Source of the DNA: RGIG3009 sp045595845
Lineage (GTDB): Bacteria > Bacillota > Clostridia > Oscillospirales > Acutalibacteraceae
DNA: 64,000 nt
NCBI GenBank assembly: GCA_045595845.1
Contig: JAZOBF010000028.1
Location: forward strand, 24,711-88,710
Direction: 5' to 3'
Position numbers and translations under genes: made by a program. The notes under the pieces are model-generated. The model saw only the letters and a program-made list of their open reading frames with translations. It searched no databases and was not told the DNA's origin. Each line of letters starts with the position of its first letter. The first letter of the stretch is position 1. Below are positions 34,525-44,043 of the stretch, piece by piece.

Positions 34525-36804
34525 ATGAAACGCTTTCATCGACAGGATGTTTCAATGCGGGCTCCCGCCCGTAGGATGTGGCAACGCGCGTTTGTTACTT
34601 TGCTGGGAATTGCCGGTTGCTTTTGTGTAATAGGCGGAAAGCTGGCGGCTTTACAGATTGTCGGCCATGAGGAGTGGCAGACATTGGCTTCCGAACAGCA
34701 GTTGGCTGATAGTGTCATCTCGGATAAACGCGGTACGATCTATGACCGTAACGGTGTGATACTCGCACAGAGTGTGGAAGTTGCTACCATTATCATGATG
34801 CCGTCAGAGATACCGAGTGAAACGGTGCGGCAGATGATTTGCGAAGAACTGCCCGAATTGCTCGAAATTGATGCCGCCAAATTGGAAAAGCAGACCAAAA
34901 AAACGGGTTCGCGATACGAGATTATCAAATCCAAAATCGGCGAAACGCTGCGCACCGCTTTTATTGATTGGGTGAAAGAAAATAAGCTGAGCGGCGTTTT
35001 TCGTGTGATACAGGATTACAAACGGGAATACCCGTACGGTAGTACTTTGTCCTGTGTTTTGGGATTCATCGGTACGGACAACACCGGATTGGAAGGGTTG
35101 GAAGCCAAATACAACGAGGTGTTGGCGGGAAAAGCGGGGCGTGTAATTACCACCAAAAACGGATGGGGTGACGCATTCCCGAATGATATTCAGTATGAAA
35201 CCACCATCGATGCCGAAGAGGGTGACAGCATAACTCTTACGGTAGATGTCAACATCCAACAGATTGTGGAAAACTATCTGGAGGTGGCGGTGGCAGAAAC
35301 CGCTGCCGCCAACCGAGCGAGTGCTATTGTGACGGATGTGCGTACCGGCGAGGTGCTGGCAATGGCAACCAAAGGGGATTACGACCTGAACAATCCCCGC
35401 GTATTGCAAAACCCCGACACGGCGGCGCAAATTGCGTTGCTTTCGGGAGATGAGCGTTCCGAAGCTCTGCTTACGGCATTGCAAAAGCAATGGAAAAACA
35501 AGGCAATCTCGGAATTTTATGAGCCGGGTTCGGTGTTTAAAATTTTTACCGCCTCGGCGGCGTTGCAAGAGGGGCTCATTTCGGAGAACTCTCAATTCTT
35601 CTGTAACGGTACCTATACGATGGCGGGTGTGCGCACTATGAAATGCCATGTGTATCCGCGCAGTCATGGCAGCCAGAATTTGGCAGAGGCCATTTCTCAT
35701 TCCTGCAACCCTGCCTTTATGAAGATTGGTTCTTTGCTGGGGACGCGCTTGTTTCCCCTTTATCATCAACGATTTGGGTTCACGGCTTTGACCGGCATTG
35801 ACATGCTGGGCGAAGCGCGTGTTACACCGACGTTGTATCACAGTGCTACAGCCATTACGGCGGTGGATGTGGCTACCTCCTCAATCGGCCAGACTTTTAA
35901 GGTGACACCCATTCAGATGATTACCGGTGTCGGTGCGGTGGCGGGGGACGGCAATCTCCGCACGCCGTATGTTGTCAGCCACAGCGTGTCAGCAGACGGT
36001 GTCAAAACGGTGCAACATAAACCCACCGTGCGCGAGCGTGTGGTTTCCGAAAATACCGCGTCGCGTATGTGCGCGATGTTGGAGGGCGTGGTGGACGGAG
36101 GCGGCGCTAAGAACGCCTATGTGGCGGGATACCGCGTGGCGGGGAAAACCGGCACATCCGAAAAGACCGACCAAGCGGCTGCCGCGAACGGTCGAAAAAG
36201 TGCCGTTGCGTCATTTTGCGGGTTTGCACCCGCCAACGATCCCCGCATCGCGGTGATTGTGATGATTGATGAACCGCAAACGCATATTCGTTACGGTGGA
36301 ACGCTGGCGGCACCCGTCGCGCAAAAAATAATTGCCGATGTTTTGCCGTATTTGGATGTGGAACCGCAGTATACGGAAGATGAGCTTAAAAACTTGCAAA
36401 CGACGGTGCCGAATGTCCTTGGTAAAACGGGCGCGGCCGCGACGACATTTTTGAAAAGTGCGGGACTGGTTTGCCGCCTTGTCGGTAGCGGCACCGTGAC
36501 GACACAAGTTCCGTCGGCGGGTACGGCAATTGCCAAAAACGGTACGGTGGTGCTGTATACGGATGAAGCACAACCGGAACAGGCAATCGTACCGGATGTG
36601 ATGGGGAAAACGCTGTTGGAGGCAAACACGCTGCTTACCGAGGCGGGGCTGAATGTGCGTATTGTCGGATGGACGGATGAAAAGGCCAACCTCAACACGG
36701 GCAGACAGGCGGTCGTTTCGGCGCAATCGGTTGAGAAATTAAGTACCGTTTCGAAAGGAACGGTTGTAGAGATACGCGTTTTGTATCAAGACGCGATCGA
36801 ATAG
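34525..36804 (+). CDS. spoVD: Class B penicillin-binding protein with two PASTA domains (SpoVD-like)
   Basis: This 759-residue paralogue of the preceding gene has the same plan: a membrane helix (about 25-45), a dimerisation domain, a transpeptidase domain with SVFK at 336-339, SCN at 393 and KTGTS at 541, and two C-terminal PASTA repeats (VPNVLGKTGAAATT and VPDVMGKTLLEANT). Position after the FtsI-type PBP suggests the SpoVD role in spore cortex synthesis, but division of labour between the pair cannot be proven from sequence. The ATG at 34525 has GAGAGGA about 10 bases upstream; the earlier ATG at 34507 overlaps that site. Confidence 0.9.
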   Translation: MKRFHRQDVSMRAPARRMWQRAFVTLLGIAGCFCVIGGKLAALQIVGHEEWQTLASEQQLADSVISDKRGTIYDRNGVILAQSVEVATIIMMPSEIPSETVRQMICEELPELLEIDAAKLEKQTKKTGSRYEIIKSKIGETLRTAFIDWVKENKLSGVFRVIQDYKREYPYGSTLSCVLGFIGTDNTGLEGLEAKYNEVLAGKAGRVITTKNGWGDAFPNDIQYETTIDAEEGDSITLTVDVNIQQIVENYLEVAVAETAAANRASAIVTDVRTGEVLAMATKGDYDLNNPRVLQNPDTAAQIALLSGDERSEALLTALQKQWKNKAISEFYEPGSVFKIFTASAALQEGLISENSQFFCNGTYTMAGVRTMKCHVYPRSHGSQNLAEAISHSCNPAFMKIGSLLGTRLFPLYHQRFGFTALTGIDMLGEARVTPTLYHSATAITAVDVATSSIGQTFKVTPIQMITGVGAVAGDGNLRTPYVVSHSVSADGVKTVQHKPTVRERVVSENTASRMCAMLEGVVDGGGAKNAYVAGYRVAGKTGTSEKTDQAAAANGRKSAVASFCGFAPANDPRIAVIVMIDEPQTHIRYGGTLAAPVAQKIIADVLPYLDVEPQYTEDELKNLQTTVPNVLGKTGAAATTFLKSAGLVCRLVGSGTVTTQVPSAGTAIAKNGTVVLYTDEAQPEQAIVPDVMGKTLLEANTLLTEAGLNVRIVGWTDEKANLNTGRQAVVSAQSVEKLSTVSKGTVVEIRVLYQDAIE

Positions 36805-36814
36805 AGGTGTAGGA

Positions 36815-38248
36815 ATGAAACTGTTAAAACTGCTCCAAAATATCACTGCCACGGGTTTTCGGGAGGATGTGGAGATTACGGAACTTTGCCGCGATTCCCG
36901 CAAAATTGCCCAAGGATGTTTGTTTGTGTGTATTGCAGGCACCAAGGTCGACAGTCATCAGTTCGCCGCCGAGGCTTTGGAAAACGGTGCCGCGGCCGTT
37001 GTGTGTGAGCGAGACCTTGGGCTTGCGCGGCAAATTCTGGTTCCCGACGGCCGCGCCGCTTGGGCACAGCTGTGTGCCAATTGGTTTGACCGTCCGTCGG
37101 AAAAGTTGTGCATGATCGGCATTACCGGCACCAACGGCAAAACCAGTACCTCGTATCTGCTTAAGGGGATTTTAGAAAAGGCGGGGCATACTGTCGGACT
37201 GGTTGGTACGATTCAGAACATGATCGGCAACCGCGTGGTGCAAACAGGACAGACTACCCCTGATCCGTATGAGCTGCAACAATTGTTTGCCGCCATGGTA
37301 GACGCGGGTTGCCGTTATGCGGTCATGGAGGTATCCTCGCACGCGCTGGATCAGGAGCGGGTGAGAGGTTGTCGGTTTTCTGTGGGTGTTTTTACGAATC
37401 TGACACAGGACCATTTGGATTACCACGGGACCATGGAGGCGTACGCAAGGACTAAAAAACGGCTGTTTGCGATTAGCGATAAAGCCGTTCTGAATGCAGA
37501 CGATGTGTGGTATCAAACGATGCGTGAAGCGTTGCCGTGTGCCGCGGTTTCGTATTCTGCCGCAAGTGTGGACGCCGATTATACCGCACATCATGTTCGT
37601 GAGCGTCCCGACGGGGTGGATTTTGAATTGGTGACGACAGGTTCCATCGGCAGGGTAAAACTTAAAACGCCCGGGCGCTTTTCGGTATATAACGCACTCG
37701 CGGCGGCGGCTTGCGCGTTGGAATTGGGCATCTCGTTTGACGAGGTGGTCTCGGCACTTTGTGATGCCGCTATCGTCAAGGGGCGTGCGGAGGTTGTTCC
37801 CACCAACCGTGATTTTACGGTGGTAATCGACTATGCGCATACGCCCGACGGATTACAAAATATCTGTGAGACGCTAAACGCTTGTAAAGCGGGACGGTTG
37901 GTGACCGTATTCGGATGCGGCGGCGACCGTGATCGCACCAAACGCCCGAAAATGGCGGCCATAGCGGCGGCACTTTCGGATTTTGTGGTGGTGACATCGG
38001 ATAACCCGCGTACCGAAGATCCGCATGCCATTATTGCCGATATCGTAGCGGGATTGAACGGTACCGAAGTGTCGTACGAAATCGTTCCCGATCGGATTGA
38101 AGCCATCCATTGGGCCATTCGTCATGCACGGGCAGGAGATACGATCTTGCTTGCGGGCAAGGGGCATGAAACCTATCAGATTTTGAACACCGGAACGGTT
38201 CACCTGGATGAGCGGGAAGTTGTGGCGCAGGCACTTTTATGCGAATAA
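36815..38248 (+). CDS. murE: UDP-MurNAc-L-Ala-D-Glu:diaminopimelate ligase
   Basis: This 477-residue Mur ligase adds the third stem-peptide residue. The ATP loop GITGTNGKTSTSYLLKG is at 102-118, MEVSSHALDQERVRG carries the carbamylated-Lys/active-site region, and VIDYAHTPDGLQN and VFGCGGDRDRTKRP follow. The substrate-specificity motif DNPR is at 396-399, which predicts meso-diaminopimelate rather than lysine. The start is 10 bases after the second PBP. The expected next gene, murF, is absent; mraY follows directly. Confidence 0.96.
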   Translation: MKLLKLLQNITATGFREDVEITELCRDSRKIAQGCLFVCIAGTKVDSHQFAAEALENGAAAVVCERDLGLARQILVPDGRAAWAQLCANWFDRPSEKLCMIGITGTNGKTSTSYLLKGILEKAGHTVGLVGTIQNMIGNRVVQTGQTTPDPYELQQLFAAMVDAGCRYAVMEVSSHALDQERVRGCRFSVGVFTNLTQDHLDYHGTMEAYARTKKRLFAISDKAVLNADDVWYQTMREALPCAAVSYSAASVDADYTAHHVRERPDGVDFELVTTGSIGRVKLKTPGRFSVYNALAAAACALELGISFDEVVSALCDAAIVKGRAEVVPTNRDFTVVIDYAHTPDGLQNICETLNACKAGRLVTVFGCGGDRDRTKRPKMAAIAAALSDFVVVTSDNPRTEDPHAIIADIVAGLNGTEVSYEIVPDRIEAIHWAIRHARAGDTILLAGKGHETYQILNTGTVHLDEREVVAQALLCE

Positions 38249-38279
38249 CACCGGATTGGTGAAATGAGGAGTATTAAAC

Positions 38280-39293
38280 ATGGACATACTGGTAGCGGTG
38301 GTGTGGGTTGTAACGGCACTGTTGAGCTTTGTTTTATCCGAACGGTTGGGCAAGGTGATGATTCCGACACTGCATCGGCTGAAATTCGGGCAAACGATTC
38401 GCGACGAAGGGCCCGCGTGGCATAAGGCCAAGCAGGGAACACCGACGATGGGCGGGCTTATTTTCATCGGTGCGATGCTGATTGCGGCACTGCTTGCTAT
38501 GGTGATTTGTCAATTCTTCCTGCCCGTTAAGGTGGTGACCGATGCGGATACCACGGCGACGGTTACGCGGTTGTTTGCCGGTCTGGTGATGGCGCTCGGT
38601 TTTGGCGCTATCGGGTTTGCGGACGACTTCATTAAAGTTGTTAAAAAGCGCAACTTAGGGCTGACAAGCCGACAAAAACTATTGTTGCAAATCGGCTTGT
38701 CGGGTGGATATGCCTTGCTCGTTTATCTGACGGGGGGCACGCAAATTCACCTGCCGTTTTACGGGACATGGACGGCGGGTATTTGGTTTATTCCGATTGC
38801 CGTCTTTATCATCGTGGCCATGACGAATGCCACCAACTTGACAGATGGCGTGGATGGCCTGTGCGGTGCGGTATCGGTGATTGTTTGCTTGTGTTTACTC
38901 GTTTTATGCGGTGATGCACTCGGTTACGGAATCGTGACGGCGGCTACCGCCGGTGCGATTGCGGGGTTTTTGGTGTGGAATTTTCATCCCGCACGGGTGT
39001 TTATGGGTGATACCGGCTCGCTGTTTATCGGCGGCGTTTTGTGTGCCGTCGCGTTCGGTGTCGGCAGACCGCTTTTGTTGTTGTTTATGGGAATCGTTTA
39101 TTTTTTCGAGACGGTTTCTGTTATGTTACAGGTCGGTTATTTCAAACTGACACACGGCAAGCGCTTGTTTAAAATGAGCCCGTTACATCATCATTTTGAA
39201 TTGTGCGGATGGAGTGAAAACAAGATTGTTGCGGTCGCGTCTCTGACGGCCATTCTCGGCTGCGCGGTCTCGTTGTTGATTACTTTAATCTAA
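38280..39293 (+). CDS. mraY: Phospho-N-acetylmuramoyl-pentapeptide transferase
   Basis: The 337-residue ten-helix membrane enzyme makes lipid I from UDP-MurNAc-pentapeptide and undecaprenyl phosphate. Conserved cytosolic loops include GPAWHKAKQGTPTMGGL, the Mg-binding FADDFIKVVKKRNLGL, NATNLTDGVDGLCG and MGDTGSLFIGG with MSPLHHHFELCGWSE near the C-terminus. GAGGAG precedes the ATG. The gene follows murE by 31 bases. Confidence 0.96.
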   Translation: MDILVAVVWVVTALLSFVLSERLGKVMIPTLHRLKFGQTIRDEGPAWHKAKQGTPTMGGLIFIGAMLIAALLAMVICQFFLPVKVVTDADTTATVTRLFAGLVMALGFGAIGFADDFIKVVKKRNLGLTSRQKLLLQIGLSGGYALLVYLTGGTQIHLPFYGTWTAGIWFIPIAVFIIVAMTNATNLTDGVDGLCGAVSVIVCLCLLVLCGDALGYGIVTAATAGAIAGFLVWNFHPARVFMGDTGSLFIGGVLCAVAFGVGRPLLLLFMGIVYFFETVSVMLQVGYFKLTHGKRLFKMSPLHHHFELCGWSENKIVAVASLTAILGCAVSLLITLI

Positions 39294-39307
39294 AGGAGAG
39301 AACTATC

Positions 39308-40522
39308 ATGGCAAAACGGACGAGAGCCGCCCATGCGGCACCGGATAACGCCTTGTCAAACGGTAAGCGCCGACAACGCTTGTTTTCGTTTACCGCCGGT
39401 TTTGACATGCCGTTTTTCATTTTGCTGATTCTCGTGTTGGCGGTTGGTCTGGTTTGTCTGTTTTCCGCAAGTTTTGCGTATTCGTATTACCGCAATGGCG
39501 GTGACAGCTATTTTTATATTAAACGACAATTGATTTATGCCCTTGCCGGATTGGCGGTTATGATCGGCGTATCGTTTGTGGACTATCATGTGTTACGACG
39601 CTTCGCTGTACCGATCTTGCTTGGCTCTTGGGGCTTGCTCGGTGTCGTTATGTTGTTGCCCGAGATTCAAAATGTTCACCGTTGGATCCGTATCGGCCCC
39701 ATTAACATCCAACCGTCCGAAATTGCGAAATTTGCCATTATTCTGTTGTTTGCTCATGTGATTTCCCGCGATCCGGAGAGGATCAAATCTCTTAAAAACG
39801 GATTTTTACCGTTGCTCGGTGTTTTGGGTTTTACGGCGGCGTTGATTGTGATCGAACCGCATCTGTCCGGTACAATTTTGTTGTTGATGATCGGCCTGGT
39901 CATGTTGTTTATCGGCGGCGCGCGACTGCCGCATTTGGGAACCATTATTGCCATTGGTGTTGTAGGCGTTTTGGTAATGGTATTGTTTTTGGGATATGAG
40001 CAGGACCGTATTGATGTGTGGTTAGATCCTATCGGTGTGTATACATCGGATGTGGTATACGACTCCGGTCTCACAGGACGCGATGTGGCGTGGCAGACCG
40101 TACAATCCCTATTCGCGATCGGTTCCGGCGGTTTGATGGGAGAGGGACTGGGCAACTCGCGGCAGAAACACTCGTTTTTGCCCGAACCGCAAAACGACTT
40201 TATCTTTGCAATCGTATGCGAAGAACTCGGATTTATCGGCGCGGTGCTGATTATTGTGTTGTTTGCGGCACTTGTGTGGCGTGGGTTTATCATCGGTATG
40301 CGCGCTCCCGACAAATTCGGGTCCATGCTCGCTATTGGTTTGATTGCGCAGATTGGGGTTCAAGTGGTGTTTAATCTGGCGGTGGTGACCAACTCGTTCC
40401 CGAATACCGGTATCAGTTTACCGTTCTTTAGTTACGGGGGCTCGTCACTCATCATGTTGCTTGCGCAGATGGGCGTGTTATTGTCGGTCTCTCGTCAATC
40501 GAAACAACGGACAGGGGGATAA
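39308..40522 (+). CDS. ftsW: SEDS glycosyltransferase FtsW/SpoVE
   Basis: The 404-residue SEDS protein has about ten helices after a basic 35-residue cytosolic N-terminus. Family motifs seen are HRWIRIGPINIQPSEIAKFA and IVIEPHLSGTILLLMIG. The long extracellular loop carries VVYDSGLTGRDVAWQTVQSL and GSGGLMGEGLGNSRQKHSFLPEPQNDFIFA, and the end reads GISLPFFSYGGSSLIMLLAQMG. It polymerises lipid II with the class B PBP. murD, normally between mraY and this gene, is missing. AAAGGAGAG precedes the ATG. Confidence 0.94.
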   Translation: MAKRTRAAHAAPDNALSNGKRRQRLFSFTAGFDMPFFILLILVLAVGLVCLFSASFAYSYYRNGGDSYFYIKRQLIYALAGLAVMIGVSFVDYHVLRRFAVPILLGSWGLLGVVMLLPEIQNVHRWIRIGPINIQPSEIAKFAIILLFAHVISRDPERIKSLKNGFLPLLGVLGFTAALIVIEPHLSGTILLLMIGLVMLFIGGARLPHLGTIIAIGVVGVLVMVLFLGYEQDRIDVWLDPIGVYTSDVVYDSGLTGRDVAWQTVQSLFAIGSGGLMGEGLGNSRQKHSFLPEPQNDFIFAIVCEELGFIGAVLIIVLFAALVWRGFIIGMRAPDKFGSMLAIGLIAQIGVQVVFNLAVVTNSFPNTGISLPFFSYGGSSLIMLLAQMGVLLSVSRQSKQRTGG

Positions 40523-40525
40523 GGG

Positions 40526-41650
40526 ATGCGTATTTTGATGGTCGGCGGCGGTACGGCAGGACACATTAACCCTGCCTTGGCAATTGCCGATACGATTAAA
40601 AGCAAACACAATGACGCAGAAATTCTCTTTGTCGGTGTTAAGGGGAAGATGGAAACATCCCTTGTTCCGGCGGCAGGATACCCTTTACAAACCATAACGG
40701 TGCAGGGCTTTCAGCGTCGGTTATCGTTAAAAAATATTGGCCGCAATATAGCGGCGGTCTATCATGCCGTCACGGCGAGCGCGGAAGCGGCACGCATTAT
40801 CAAAGCGTTTGCCCCCGACCTCGCCATCGGCACCGGCGGCTATGTCTGCGGACCGGTGCTGCGCCAAGCGGCAAAGGCGGGAGTGCCGGTGTTGTTGCAC
40901 GAATCTAACGCGTTGCCCGGCATGACGGTTAAGATGCTTGCCAAGCAAGCGAAGGTGGTTATGATTGCATCGGAAGCGGCACGACAATACTTGCCCAAAG
41001 ACGTGAGGGTACAAGTGACGGGCAATCCGTTGCGCCGTGATTTCGCGGTGATGGATCGCACACAGGCACGACGCGAGCTCGGTGTGGACGAACGACCGCT
41101 GGTACTCTGTTTCGGCGGCAGTTTGGGCGCGCGACATCTCAATGAAGCTATCGGCGGCGTGCTTCGCCGCAATCAAGTCGAACAAAAATTACAGTTTATT
41201 GTCGGAACGGGCAAAGGTGAAAATTACACCAAGATGCAGGCGTTGCTTGCTGAGCAGGGCGTTAAGCCGGACGGTGTTCATGTGCGTGTGCGGGAGTATA
41301 TCGACGATATGCCGCGCTGTATGGCGGCGGCAGACTTGGTGATTTCCCGTTGCGGGGCGATGACTATCAGTGAACTGCCTGTCATGAGAAAACCGTCCGT
41401 TTTGGTGCCGTCGCCGTATGTGGCGGAAAATCACCAGCTGCACAACGCGATGTCACTTGCACAGCGCGGGGCGGCCGTTTGTATAGAAGAAAAAGATTTG
41501 ACAGATGCGCGATTGTGGGATACCATAGAAAAGACGGCGCTGTGTCCGGATGTGCTTGCCCGTATGAGCGAGGCCGCCGGTGAGTTGGCGGTGTCGGATG
41601 CACATGAGCGTATTTATGCAATTGTTGAGGAGTTTATAAATACCAAATAG
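40526..41650 (+). CDS. murG: UDP-GlcNAc:undecaprenyl-PP-MurNAc-pentapeptide GlcNAc transferase
   Basis: The 374-residue GT28 membrane-associated enzyme converts lipid I to lipid II. The N-terminal donor/acceptor loop GGGTAGHINPALAIA is at 7-21, followed by GTGGYVCGPVL, LHESNALPGMTVK, the second Gly-rich loop CFGGSLGARHLNEA and the UDP-GlcNAc-binding RCGAMTISELPVMRKPSVLVPSPY with NHQLHNA. It starts 3 bases after ftsW, so translation is coupled. Confidence 0.96.
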   Translation: MRILMVGGGTAGHINPALAIADTIKSKHNDAEILFVGVKGKMETSLVPAAGYPLQTITVQGFQRRLSLKNIGRNIAAVYHAVTASAEAARIIKAFAPDLAIGTGGYVCGPVLRQAAKAGVPVLLHESNALPGMTVKMLAKQAKVVMIASEAARQYLPKDVRVQVTGNPLRRDFAVMDRTQARRELGVDERPLVLCFGGSLGARHLNEAIGGVLRRNQVEQKLQFIVGTGKGENYTKMQALLAEQGVKPDGVHVRVREYIDDMPRCMAAADLVISRCGAMTISELPVMRKPSVLVPSPYVAENHQLHNAMSLAQRGAAVCIEEKDLTDARLWDTIEKTALCPDVLARMSEAAGELAVSDAHERIYAIVEEFINTK

Positions 41651-41733
41651 AACGCTGTCACCTTTTTGGTCCGAAATCATAGGATGGGGTATACGACCTT
41701 GTCAGTTGATTTCGGAGATAGGGGTGGACGGCG

Positions 41734-42993
41734 ATGTCAAAACTGATAATCGAAGGTGAGCACCGACTGGACGGTACCGTACATATTCATGGAGCAAAAA
41801 ACAGTGCGTTGCCGATTTTAGCGGCCACCTTTCTGGCGGAAGAACCGTGTGAGATCGAAAATTGCCCATTGCTTTCGGATGTACAGGCGGCAACGGCGAT
41901 TTTGCAACATCTCGGATGCCGAATTAAGTGTGAGGGACATACCGTCCATGTAGATGCATCGCAGGCGGACGGATACGAAGTACCCGATGCACTTATGCGG
42001 GAAATGCGGTCTTCTATCGTTTTTCTGGGCGCGATTGCGGCGCGCACGGGCAAGGCCTATCTGTCTTTTCCGGGCGGCTGTGAGCTTGGTCCGCGCCCCA
42101 TTGACCTGCATTTGTCGGCGCTTCGTCAGTTGGGGCTTTGCATCAATGAAGAGGGCGGCAGATTGCTGTGTTGTGTTCGAGGCAGACTGACGGGGTGTCC
42201 CATTTCGCTTTCGTTTCCGAGTGTGGGTGCCACGGAAAATATTTTGCTGGCGGCGGTGACCGCGACGGGAACCACCACCATTTTCAACGCTGCCCGCGAA
42301 CCGGAAATTGTGGATCTGTGTCATTTTCTGACCGCATGCGGGGCGCGTATTCGCGGAGCGGGTGAGGGTACGATTGTGATTGAGGGTGTGGACCGCCTGC
42401 ACGGTTGTCGACACCGTGTCATCCCTGACCGTATTGAGACGGCGACTTATATGGGGGCTGCCGCGATTACAGGCGGTTCGTTGTTGCTCAAACAGGTTTG
42501 CCCCGAACATGTGCAAGCGCTGATACCGGTGTTTGAAGAAAGCGGGTGTCAGGTGAGGGCTTGGGATGATGAATTGTTGGTGAATGCTCCCGCGCGGTTG
42601 CGCCGCATCCGGACGGTTCGCACGTTGCCGTATCCCGGTTTTCCCACCGATGCACAGGCGCTTATCATGGCGTTGACGTGTGTGGCAGAGGGGACCAGTG
42701 TTTTTGTGGAAACCATATTCGAAAGTCGCTATAAACATGTGTGTGAACTGATGCGCATGGGTGCGCGTATCAAAGTTGAGGGGCGCGTGGCGGTTGTCGA
42801 AGGAGTTCCCGTTTTGTCGGGAGCGCCCGTGGAATGTACCGATCTTCGCGGCGGCGCGGCGTTGGTGCTTGCGGGCTTGGCCGCACAGGGCACTACCGAG
42901 ATTACCGAGTTGCAGCACTTGGAGCGGGGATATGAAGCCATGGCACAAACTTTGAGCGAGGTCGGCGCGCGTGTGGTTTTGCAGTCACCTTAA
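41734..42993 (+). CDS. murA: UDP-N-acetylglucosamine 1-carboxyvinyltransferase
   Basis: This 419-residue cytosolic enzyme catalyses the first committed step of peptidoglycan synthesis, transferring enolpyruvate from PEP. The start motif GTVHIHGAKNSALPIL and the catalytic cysteine loop FPGGCELGPRPIDLH (Cys116, the fosfomycin-reactive residue) are intact; PYPGFPTDAQAL and FESRYKHVCELMRMGA also match. AGGGGTGGA precedes the ATG. It lies between murG and ftsQ, a common clostridial order. Confidence 0.95.
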   Translation: MSKLIIEGEHRLDGTVHIHGAKNSALPILAATFLAEEPCEIENCPLLSDVQAATAILQHLGCRIKCEGHTVHVDASQADGYEVPDALMREMRSSIVFLGAIAARTGKAYLSFPGGCELGPRPIDLHLSALRQLGLCINEEGGRLLCCVRGRLTGCPISLSFPSVGATENILLAAVTATGTTTIFNAAREPEIVDLCHFLTACGARIRGAGEGTIVIEGVDRLHGCRHRVIPDRIETATYMGAAAITGGSLLLKQVCPEHVQALIPVFEESGCQVRAWDDELLVNAPARLRRIRTVRTLPYPGFPTDAQALIMALTCVAEGTSVFVETIFESRYKHVCELMRMGARIKVEGRVAVVEGVPVLSGAPVECTDLRGGAALVLAGLAAQGTTEITELQHLERGYEAMAQTLSEVGARVVLQSP

Positions 42994-43006
42994 TTGGAGT
43001 ATATAT

Positions 43007-43897
43007 ATGAAAAAAAGGCAGTCACAACCGAAACGGAGAAACAGCCAGAAGCGGCAACGCAACCGCTTCCGGCTGTTTGTCGTGCTGTCGGTTGTCAATG
43101 TACTGTTACTCGTTTTTATTTTATTGCTGCTCCCTTCGGCTTTGGCAAAACCAAAAACCGATGAACAGGACAAGCCTTCGTCGCTTGAGATTGTCAGTAT
43201 CACCGTATCGGGTAATACGCAATATGACAACGAGGCAATTATCGGTGTCAGCGGCCTAAAGGTGGGGCAAAGTATATTTTCCATTAATAAAGGGCAAATT
43301 GCCAAGCGGCTCAAGCAGGAATTTGCCTATGTACGGGGCGTCAAGGTTGACATCAATTTTAAACGCCAAGTAACCCTTTCCATTACCGAGGCAGAGGAAA
43401 TGGGCGCTGTGTATGCAAACGGCGGTTGGGTTGTGGTAGATAAAAACGGCATCGGCTTGCAAAAAATCCCGATTGAAAGCGAACGCCCGCTCAGACGCAT
43501 GTACCTTAAAGGTGCGGGTACGCTGACAGACGAGCTCGGCAAACAGGTGCTGGATGAGCGGAGTCTTGCCATTATTGCCGAAATTTGTAACGCGTTTGAA
43601 TTGTATGAACTCGGCGATGTGAGCGAGATTGATATGACCAATCTTACTGACATTCGCGTTAACTGGAAAAACCAAATTGATATTTTGCTGGGCAATGATT
43701 CGAATTTGACATACGAAATTGCGGTGGCAGCGACCTCTATTCCCAAAATTCTCGCGCGGCACGGGGAAGCCGCGACCGGATTACTCAATGTCAGTCAATA
43801 TTCCGATGCAACGATTCAGACACCCACCATCATTTTCACACCGTCCTCCCTTTTGGAACAGAACAATTCCGACGAAAAAACCGTTGCCGATGGTTGA
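43007..43897 (+). CDS. ftsQ: Cell division protein FtsQ/DivIB
   Basis: This 296-residue bitopic protein has a Lys/Arg/Gln-rich cytosolic N-terminus (1-20), a single membrane helix (about 21-45), a POTRA domain starting VSITVSGNTQYDNEAIIGVSG (about 60-130) and the FtsQ beta domain. It forms the FtsQ-FtsL-FtsB type scaffold of the divisome. The ATG at 43007 has GGAGT upstream; the frame begins inside murA but that part is discarded. Placement before ftsZ is standard; ftsA is absent, as in many Clostridia. Confidence 0.92.
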   Translation: MKKRQSQPKRRNSQKRQRNRFRLFVVLSVVNVLLLVFILLLLPSALAKPKTDEQDKPSSLEIVSITVSGNTQYDNEAIIGVSGLKVGQSIFSINKGQIAKRLKQEFAYVRGVKVDINFKRQVTLSITEAEEMGAVYANGGWVVVDKNGIGLQKIPIESERPLRRMYLKGAGTLTDELGKQVLDERSLAIIAEICNAFELYELGDVSEIDMTNLTDIRVNWKNQIDILLGNDSNLTYEIAVAATSIPKILARHGEAATGLLNVSQYSDATIQTPTIIFTPSSLLEQNNSDEKTVADG

Positions 43898-43956
43898 CTG
43901 TCGAAAAAGAAATAAAAAAAGAAAAATTTTCAAAAAATAGTGTTGAAATTATGGGG

Positions 43957-43985
43957 TTGACATGGTAGAATGAAAGCAGTATAAT
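43957..43985 (+). promoter_or_regulatory. Consensus sigma-A promoter for ftsZ
   Basis: Perfect TTGACA (43957-43962) and TATAAT (43980-43985) with a 17-base spacer, 59 bases before the start codon. FtsZ can therefore be made independently of the long dcw transcript. Confidence 0.9.
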
Positions 43986-44043
43986 GTACAGTACTCTGTA
44001 AATTCGGAAAACTGTTGCGAAATAAAAGGTAGGAGGATGTTCC

